From Ochrobactrum sp. CGA5 (GTDB lineage: Bacteria > Pseudomonadota > Alphaproteobacteria > Rhizobiales > Rhizobiaceae): 45,552 nucleotides of DNA. Positions within the stretch are counted from its first letter, which is position 1, and the number at the start of each line of letters is the position of its first letter. A model generated the notes under the pieces. It was not told where the DNA came from and made no database searches. It was given only the letters and a program-made list of their open reading frames with translations. Shown here piece after piece: positions 16,844-24,000 of this stretch. The DNA lies in contig NZ_VCIG01000010.1 in the NCBI RefSeq assembly GCF_006345815.1, positions 1-45,552 of the forward strand. The letters run 5' to 3'. The translations under genes and the position numbers were made by a program.

Positions 16844-17497
16844 TCAGACAACGCCCGTATACGACGTCATCCTACCGTCTTCATCGAGGTCGATGAAAGC
16901 ACGTTTGCCGCGTTTGCCAACAGCCATAAAAACCAGCTTACCTGGATGAGCCTCCAGAAACCGCAAAGCTTGGCCGTCTGGCGCGTAATGCGTGATGTCC
17001 TTGCCTTCGGTCTCGGTGAACCCGTTATCGCTTAGAAAGCGCTCGTTATGGCGATTGATGGCGAATGCACGGAGCCGCCTGGGTCGCTGATACAATCCAG
17101 TCAGCATGCCAATTCCTGCGAGAAACGCGGTGACAGCAGCGCCAATCATGACAGCCAGCATGATCGTGCCACCCGCTTCGCTTTCTTTTGAGGTGGTGGC
17201 GAGACCTTCAAATGCGAGAATTGAAGCGGCAACGAAGCCAATCGCAATCAATAGAATGCTGCCGATGTAAGTCAGAAAGAGGGTGCCCAGGACGCCACGG
17301 TCATGTCCTCTGACCAGACCTCGGCCGCCAATGAAAGGGCAAAAGATGACAGCGAGCAACAGTAGCAGGTTGCCGCCATTCTTTTTCGTGCCCTTGTAAA
17401 TATCACGTCCCACCGAAAGCCCGAAGCCCGCAACAGCGGCTCCCCCGACACCAGTCGCGATCAAAGCTAATGTCGATTTGTTTTTACCGAACTTCAT
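16844..17497 (-). CDS. multi-pass membrane protein
   Basis: 217 residues. Four hydrophobic segments are visible, about 10-27, 44-56, 71-92 and 110-132, followed by a cytoplasmic-type C-terminal domain (about 85 residues) with a basic RRLRAF start. Its ATG overlaps the upstream gene's stop (ATGA), so the pair is coupled. Function unknown. Confidence 0.6.
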   Translation of the reverse strand: MKFGKNKSTLALIATGVGGAAVAGFGLSVGRDIYKGTKKNGGNLLLLLAVIFCPFIGGRGLVRGHDRGVLGTLFLTYIGSILLIAIGFVAASILAFEGLATTSKESEAGGTIMLAVMIGAAVTAFLAGIGMLTGLYQRPRRLRAFAINRHNERFLSDNGFTETEGKDITHYAPDGQALRFLEAHPGKLVFMAVGKRGKRAFIDLDEDGRMTSYTGVV

Positions 17498-18684
17498 GCC
17501 TTACCTGCTTTTCTGACAAACAATCGCGTCGTACCTCTGGTGAGGGAAAACAACAGCCACGCCGCCCACAAAACCCACCCCAGAACGCCAATCATCAGTG
17601 TTGCTAGCCAGTATGCCAGTTTGCCCAGTTTGATAGCCGTTTTGCCAAGTATTTTGACGACAGCAGATGTCTTTTCTCCAAACCTGGATGTCAGCTTTGT
17701 AAACCGCGAAAGATCCTTGGCATCGTCGGCATGCTCCAGCACGCGAAACGTTGTCTTTACCCCGCCTACCTTGGTGATCACAGTGGCATTGCTGGCAAGC
17801 GTTCCAACTTCGGAAGCGACATTCGGCTTAACTGCTCCCTTGAAGCTCATTTTGGCAGCGTCGACATCAATTGGCATCATGCTCCTGATCAAGGCACCGA
17901 AACCCGAGAAATCGCCCTTCATGACGTCAGACCATTTTAAATTCGAAACGGTTGACCGTACTTCACGGATAGCTGGTGTTCTGAAAGTTGGCAGCTTGAC
18001 TTCAGAAAGTCCCTTCCGGAGTGCGCTCACATCGACCAATTCTGATGCCAGTTTTCCTACTCGGTTTCGAAGTGGTTTCGAGAGCTTGCCAGCCTTATTA
18101 GCCGTTTTGACAACGGATGCGCCGATATCTACAGCTCCCGCTCCCGGCGGATTTGTCAAAATGAGACCAAAAAGCGCCAGTCCGAGGGTGATCCTGTCGT
18201 AATCTTGACCTTGAATAAATTGGCCACCTTGAATGACAACGTCTCGCGCATCACCGACCTGGAAGTAATCCGCTGCTAACACACCTCCAATTGAAGGCAC
18301 GGAGGTCACTTCCCCTGTTGTCGCGCCGTTGATGAAATCTTTTATATTGCGAAGTCCAAACTGGAATACGGATTCCTTGCTCTTTTCTACGAGTTCAGCA
18401 GGGATTTCATGGCCGCGTTCCTGGGCAAGAGCAACAAGATTGCCAGCCTCAGCGACATCGTCTTCCGCGAGTGAGGCCTCGATCTCAGTAATGAAGTCGT
18501 TGGTCGTCAGCTGATTCAGACGATATTCCGTTATCGAAAGCGGATCCCAGTAATTGAATGCCAGTTTTACAGCAGCAAACTGCGAAGACGAATAGAAGGC
18601 CACCGCCGACGCAATCAAGCAGACCGCGCTTGCCGCCCGATAACCCTGTCGAATTTTTTGTAACACTGCCATGCGACACCCCAT
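17494..18684 (-). CDS. membrane protein of unknown function
   Basis: 396 residues. Possible starts are ATG at 18684 and at 18672; the latter has a better GGGG spacing, and the family decides neither. One N-terminal hydrophobic helix (about 20-40) and a C-terminal pair (about 350-385, LAYWLATLMIGVLGWVLWAA). The central domain is Gly/Lys/Val-rich. It is translationally coupled to the 16844-17497 membrane protein. Similar two-gene membrane units occur on rhizobial plasmids, but I cannot name a function. Confidence 0.55.
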   Translation of the reverse strand: MGCRMAVLQKIRQGYRAASAVCLIASAVAFYSSSQFAAVKLAFNYWDPLSITEYRLNQLTTNDFITEIEASLAEDDVAEAGNLVALAQERGHEIPAELVEKSKESVFQFGLRNIKDFINGATTGEVTSVPSIGGVLAADYFQVGDARDVVIQGGQFIQGQDYDRITLGLALFGLILTNPPGAGAVDIGASVVKTANKAGKLSKPLRNRVGKLASELVDVSALRKGLSEVKLPTFRTPAIREVRSTVSNLKWSDVMKGDFSGFGALIRSMMPIDVDAAKMSFKGAVKPNVASEVGTLASNATVITKVGGVKTTFRVLEHADDAKDLSRFTKLTSRFGEKTSAVVKILGKTAIKLGKLAYWLATLMIGVLGWVLWAAWLLFSLTRGTTRLFVRKAGKA

Positions 18685-18797
18685 CCCCGGAAATTTGGAT
18701 AGCGCTAATTTCTCATGGCTTCAACGGGAATTATGATGACGGCTTCCTGTTGAGCGATCAGCTGCCGAATTCGTCATACCTTGGTGTCAACATTGGA

Positions 18798-19637
18798 TTA
18801 TTCCGCAAGGTCCCGATCAGGATAGTCGTCTCCGAATGTCGTATAGCTTTCATCTCCCTCAGTGTGGACAGCAAGAATGGCGGAAGCGGGCAGGGGGCTT
18901 TTTACGCATAGATCGAAGCCGAGCCTGTCGGTTTGGAAGCCAATGTCGCGAGCGAAAAGGTTCAACACGGTATTCGCTGCTGACCAGCAACCCATTATCG
19001 GGCGTCTTTCGTTATCTAACAACGGGACTGCCAATTCGAATACTCGACCTCGACCGATTGACTGCACGCGGTTCAACAGATCAGGATCTTGGCTTTCGTC
19101 TATCCAGAAATACCCGACCTCGCCGCCCCAATGATTGACCAGTAAAATAACTGACCGATCTGCAGGATGGTACGGAGTCGACGTCATCCAGAAACCCTCC
19201 CGTGCATACAACTGATCGGGATGCATCAGAGGCGACGAAGAAAAGATGCGGTCGCCTTCTTGAATGGAAAGCATACCCGATTTTACCAGACGTCCAACGC
19301 GATCCGACAAATGCGCAAAAGCTGTCGCAGAAGTCGGTGCAAAAAATCCATTGGCCAACACATTCTCAACTTCGGCGTCAATCATTCGAGTGTAGTGGAA
19401 CGCGCGAATTGTCTTGCTCGACATCAAGGCTGCCAGCTCTTCGCGAATTCGATTGTAATTGTCCGCGAAGGGATTTCGATTTCGACGTTCATATCGCTGG
19501 AGGTGTTCCAGATCTTCGTTGGTTTGCTGTTCGTAACGATGAAATCGGATGATCGTTTCTGAATGCTCTTTCAGGAATTCAGTGATGTCTTCAGTGAAGG
19601 TCTTTGCGTTCCAGGTATCTATGATTTCTGTCGTCAT
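18798..19637 (-). CDS. hypothetical protein, possible ADP-ribosyltransferase-like fold
   Basis: 279 residues. The segment IRAFHYTRMIDAEVENVL followed by NGFFAP (about 78-101) resembles the HxT ... L ... NG start of ART-fold families such as DarT/DUF4433, and GFWMTSTPYHP follows. No catalytic Glu can be assigned with confidence. No signal peptide. The gene runs away from the repeat-rich region, so its promoter must lie within 19638-19850. Function otherwise unknown. Confidence 0.4.
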   Translation of the reverse strand: MTTEIIDTWNAKTFTEDITEFLKEHSETIIRFHRYEQQTNEDLEHLQRYERRNRNPFADNYNRIREELAALMSSKTIRAFHYTRMIDAEVENVLANGFFAPTSATAFAHLSDRVGRLVKSGMLSIQEGDRIFSSSPLMHPDQLYAREGFWMTSTPYHPADRSVILLVNHWGGEVGYFWIDESQDPDLLNRVQSIGRGRVFELAVPLLDNERRPIMGCWSAANTVLNLFARDIGFQTDRLGFDLCVKSPLPASAILAVHTEGDESYTTFGDDYPDRDLAE

Positions 19638-19652
19638 GATGTGCCAGTGTTT

Positions 19653-19830
19653 GATGTCGATTTCTGGTTATTGGTTTCCGTGATTTGTCTCTCGGTGTCG
19701 ATGGGGTTTTGTCGGTGTCGGTGTTGATAATTTTTGACATCGGTGATGGTAGTTTTTGATGTCGGGTTTGATGAAGTTCGATGTCCGATATTTTCTTCAT
19801 GATTTCCCATGAGATTCATATCGACATCGG
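19653..19830. repeat. iteron-like cluster of GATGTCG motifs
   Basis: About seven copies of a short (C)GATGTCG-related motif within 180 bp, in both orientations: gatgtcga at 19653, cggtgtcgat at 19693, cggtgtcggt at 19713, gacatcgg (inverted) at 19736, gatgtcgg at 19758, cgatgtccg at 19779 and tcgacatcgg (inverted) at 19821. Non-coding. Such clusters bind Rep or relaxosome/regulator proteins. No Rep gene is recognised nearby, so the protein is unknown. Confidence 0.5.
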
Positions 19831-19845
19831 GGTTGAAATGGATGG

Positions 19846-19964
19846 ATGCCCGTTTGGGCATTGAAGCTTTACACAGGACGCGACTGCGACGTGCCTGTGT
19901 CGCCTGCGGCGGGCTTTTGGGGTCGAAAACCTAGACTTTGTGGTCGAAAACTTAGTGTTAACAC
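19846..19964. other. candidate oriT / transfer-origin region
   Basis: This is the rest of the 465-bp gene-free stretch between 19638 and 20102. Elements seen in order: hairpin ATGCCC-GTTT-GGGCAT (19846-19861); inverted repeat ACACAGG (19871-19877) with CCTGTGT (19894-19900); CGCC-TGC-GGCG (19901-19911); 14-bp direct repeats GGTCGAAAAC(c/t)TAG at 19921 and 19942, 21 bp apart; and the perfect palindrome GTGTTAACAC (19955-19964), directly followed by TTGACT (19966-19971), a possible -35. Position immediately upstream of the relaxase operon and this palindrome density fit oriT. A nic site cannot be assigned. Confidence 0.45.
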
Positions 19965-20102
19965 CTTGACTTTATTGCCGCCGGTGGCCAACATTAAGAA
20001 TATAAGCGTTAAATACTTATTGGTATCCGGTTTCAACCTCATTTTATTTATATAAAATTGTTCAACCTGATGTCCAACTGTAGCGCATCAGGAGACAATA
20101 CT

Positions 20103-20639
20103 ATGAAGAAACCGATATCAAACACAGGAGACAAGTGGTCAACGCTTGGTTTGAAGCTGAGACCTGACGATAAAGAGATCGCCGACGAATATCTTTCCAA
20201 CTGGGGTGCCCTACGTGGCGTCAGTAAGGGCGATGCGTTTATGCATTTGATCCGCAATGCTCAACGTAACGAAGACGAAACCGATAGCATGCGGTCCCGC
20301 ATCCATGAACTGTCAGATTCCATGTTTTCGGTCGAGCAGTCGTTATCCGAGATTAAAACAGTGCTGAAGCTGATAGCATTTCGTGGCGACCCTGATGCGG
20401 TCATTCGTTACTACAATGAGGCTAACGGTTCCGCTTCCAATCAGCATTCGATTTCATCCCGTGATGATACCGATGCCGTTGATGATCTCAGTCTGATCTC
20501 GATGTTTTCCCAGATCAAGACCTCAAATGACGGCGAAACGGGTTCGCAGACAGGTCTACACCATCGCGGTATTGGGACCGTTGCAGGCAGTAAACGGGTA
20601 GAACGCAATTTCATGAAGAAGCGGCATTCTGTGAACTAA
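20103..20639 (+). CDS. probable relaxosome accessory protein
   Basis: 178 residues. ATG at 20103 is preceded by CAGGAGAC. The N-terminal half (about 10-50) reads like a ribbon/helix accessory domain (LGLKLRPDDKEIADEYLSNW, then GDAFMHLIR), followed by a helical heptad stretch (HELSDSMFSVEQSLSEIKTV). The C-terminal half is Ser/Asp-rich and likely disordered. Its place as first gene of the relaxase operon, directly after the palindromic region, is where MobF-system accessory DNA-binding proteins sit. No sequence family assigned. Confidence 0.5.
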   Translation: MKKPISNTGDKWSTLGLKLRPDDKEIADEYLSNWGALRGVSKGDAFMHLIRNAQRNEDETDSMRSRIHELSDSMFSVEQSLSEIKTVLKLIAFRGDPDAVIRYYNEANGSASNQHSISSRDDTDAVDDLSLISMFSQIKTSNDGETGSQTGLHHRGIGTVAGSKRVERNFMKKRHSVN

Positions 20640-20683
20640 TCGATGCATAATTGCAAACAATTGAGTTTCAAAAGGAGATAATA

Positions 20684-21058
20684 ATGATCACGATCTACAA
20701 CAGAAACAGCAACCATGATGCGCCGGAATGGATTGCCGTTTTTTCCAATAACGGGAGCTACTATGAGCGCTTCCGGAGAGTGCAACTCGTCAATATCGTC
20801 GTCGCACAAATCCTGTTTCAGGATTTCATTGATGCTGCATTCGAGACGCTTTATGCCGCCACACCGGAAGGCACGAGTTTCGAAATGGTCAAATTCAAGA
20901 ATGGCCCACTCTTCGAAATCCGCTTTCGTATAGACGCAACGCTTGCGAAAGACCTGGAGGATTCCGGCACATATCTACTGGCCACCGAACTCTTCGATAG
21001 TTGCCTTGAATTGGCACTGGAAGCGGTCGACAAGCGCAAGAAAACTCGGAGTCGCTAA
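20684..21058 (+). CDS. small hypothetical protein in relaxase operon
   Basis: 124 residues from the ATG at 20684, which has a strong AAAGGAGATAATA ribosome site. Compact alpha/beta composition, acidic, basic tail (KKTRSR), no signal or membrane segment. Its stop is one base from the relaxase ATG, so the two are translationally coupled. The spacer before it (20640-20683) carries TGCATAATTGC, related to the topB operator motif. Unrecognised. Confidence 0.55.
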   Translation: MITIYNRNSNHDAPEWIAVFSNNGSYYERFRRVQLVNIVVAQILFQDFIDAAFETLYAATPEGTSFEMVKFKNGPLFEIRFRIDATLAKDLEDSGTYLLATELFDSCLELALEAVDKRKKTRSR

Positions 21059-21059
21059 T

Positions 21060-24000
21060 ATGGCAGTCGGGGTTAATCCGGTAAACTTCATTGGTTATCT
21101 GACCAAAAATCCGAGCGAGGAGACCGATGTAACGCGCGCGGATGAAGTGATCGATTTTGATCAGCAGACTGATATCATCAATCAGGACATCCAGGCTCTT
21201 ACGAAGTCGGCTTCACTCAATCAGACAGGCAGCGACTATTATTCGGCAGGTACCTCGGATTCCAATGGCGGCACCTTTTTCCGACCTGCGCTGACCGATC
21301 AGGCATTAGCCAGCATCATGGAAGTCAAGGAAGGCACGAAACCGAAGGTCGGCAACGGTCTTCGTATTCTGGACGGCGTAGAGTCTGGGAGTAAGCTGTC
21401 ATCTGCTGTTGTTCGTAGGCTGGCAGAAGGGAGAGATCCCGTTACAAATGAAGTGCTGGCCACCAAGACGGCCAAATATTTCGATGACTTGCGCCGCCAT
21501 CCAGAGAAGATGGTCGACAAGGACGGCAATCCAAAGAAACTGCCACGCGTCGGCGAGGATGTCACATTCTCCATCGATAAGCAGATATCTGTTATCTGGG
21601 CATGGGCGCGTCTTAAAGGCAATCACGAGCTTACCAAAAAGATTGAAAATGTCATCGAGCAGTCAGCGGCGAAGTCTCTTCAGGCAATGTACGATGCCGG
21701 ACAGATTCAGACCCGTCGCGTTATCAAGAAACCAATGTTCGACGCGAATGGCCAGCCTGTCATCAATGAGAAGACAGGAAAGCAGAAGACTGAGAACATC
21801 GAATGGATGGAGCCTGTGACGGACTTCACTGCTGCCCTGTACCTCCACCAAACGGCTCGTCCTACAGGGGATGGCACATCACGTGGCGACCCTAATTTAC
21901 ACGTGCATGCCTTGATCATGAAATCGTCAATAAGACAGGATGGCACGATTGGTGCTATAGAGAATAACGCTCTTGTACTCATGCGCCCAGTTATGGACGC
22001 CCTCTTTAAGAACGCCGTTATCGAAGGCCTACAGAAGATGGATGAGTTCCGCGATCTGGACTTCGAGATGGGCGATAAAGGCATCAAGATCAAGGCTGGC
22101 GATCAAGCATTGTTTGACATCATCGTCGACAATTTCAGCAATCGGAAGCGTGAAATCGACGCCGCCTTGGAAGAGCGAGGCCTATGCCGTGCAAACCGGG
22201 AGGCCGCTGAGATAGCCGCTAAGAGCACCAGAGGCTCGAAAGACGACCAGCCACCAATCGAGGAACTCGAAAAGGACTGGAAGCGCGATTTCGATAAGCT
22301 GCTTGGCGACACCGATCTAATGTCGATCCTGTCGAAGAAAGAAGTCCGACAGGAAACCCGCGAAGAGAAGATCGAACGCGTCGCTCAGAATGCCATCGCA
22401 CGTCTTGGTGGGCATCGCACCATTGTTAGCGAAGTCGACGTGCTGGCCGAGACGGCTCGTGCGTGTGTGTCAGAATTCAAGTTCGAAGAAGTGCAAGAGA
22501 TCGTCCGACATGTGAAAGAGAAGCACCTTTACATTGCCGAACCAGACGCCGATCAGCGTATCCAATGGGCGGTCAAGCATCTCGCTGAGAAGGAAACCCA
22601 GTTCCTGCTCGACATCAAGAATGTTCCAGAAATGAAACCGATGCGTTCAGATCAGGAAATCGAAGATGCCTTAGCCGAGATGCAGGCCAAGCATGATGCC
22701 GACCCAAAAAACAATAAGATGCTCAATGAAGAGCAGGTTGGGATGTATAAATATGTACTGTCGAGCAAACAACAGCTGGTCTGCGTAGAAGGCAGTGCGG
22801 GCACTGGCAAGACGTTTTCGATGTCCACAGTCCACGAAGCTGTGAAAACCGCTGGAAGACGTATGCTTGGACTTAGCCCATCATGGAAGGCCGCGAACAT
22901 TTTGCGCGATGACATTTCACTTGGCAATGATGCATTTTTTGCGACCGCCAAGTTTATTGCAGAACACCGGGCTGGCAAGGTCAAGATCGATGCAAACACC
23001 GTCATCGTTGTCGACGAAGCAGGTATGATGGGTATCGAAGACGCGCAGTACATTCTGGAAGCAGTTAAAGCAGTTGGTGGCCGTCTTATTCTTCAAGGTG
23101 ATACCATGCAGCTATCGCCAGTGGCAGCGGGTGATCCACTCACGCTTGCGATGCGCCTCAACGGCGGCTACCGCCTCAACAATATCGTCAGACAAACCGA
23201 CAACACAAATGAGGAGACCAAGCGTCTGACGGCTCGTATGCGTGAGGCATCCGGTGAATTCGTAAAGTCCGGCCTCGAAGGCCTCAATAATAAGAATCCC
23301 GAAGGCTCCAGAGACAACGCCGACGACCCAAATAAGAAGCCTGCGAAACACAAAGGCGACCCCCATATCGCCAAAGCTCTCGGAATTTACCAAGAGGAAG
23401 GCCGTATCATTTTCTCGAAAACGGCGGGAGATGCATACAACGAAGTCGCGCAGCGCTATTTGCGGAATGCTCATTTGGAAAAGGGAAATCTTAAAGAATG
23501 CCTGGTCGTCAGTAATCGTAACAAGGACGTCCATGCTCTGAATCAGAACATCCGCCGTGCAATGATAAAAGCAAGCCACTTCGGAGATGTGGAAGTCGAG
23601 TTTGATGCTTATCGACGCGATGAGAAAGAGGACACAGTCGGCCATAAGCTGAAATTGAGGGCAGGTGAGCGTGTTATTTTTGGTGGTAAGCAGTTCACTG
23701 TGAATGCCGCCAGCGGATTGATGGTCAACAACTCCGATATGGCAACGGTCGAGAGGGTAACCCCGCGTAAAGGTCAGGAACCGCTTATCACCCTGCGTTT
23801 CGATAAAACTGAATCCCATCGCGAAATTCTGGTGACTGTGACCCCTTCACAATTGGCAGCCGAAGACCGTTTCGCTGATCGCAAGCCTCTACCCGTATTG
23901 CAGCACGCTTATGCAGTCACTGTACATGCCGCTCAAGGAACCACTACCAACCGCTGCATTGTCGCCAACGTCAATGGCATCGATTATCGTCTCGCCTATG

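Noticed and set aside
19653..19830. A CRISPR array
   Set aside because: The motif is too short, inverted as well as direct, and unevenly spaced.
22652..23053. Long minus-strand open frames inside the relaxase gene
   Set aside because: They lie antisense to the conserved helicase motifs and have no coherent composition or ribosome sites.
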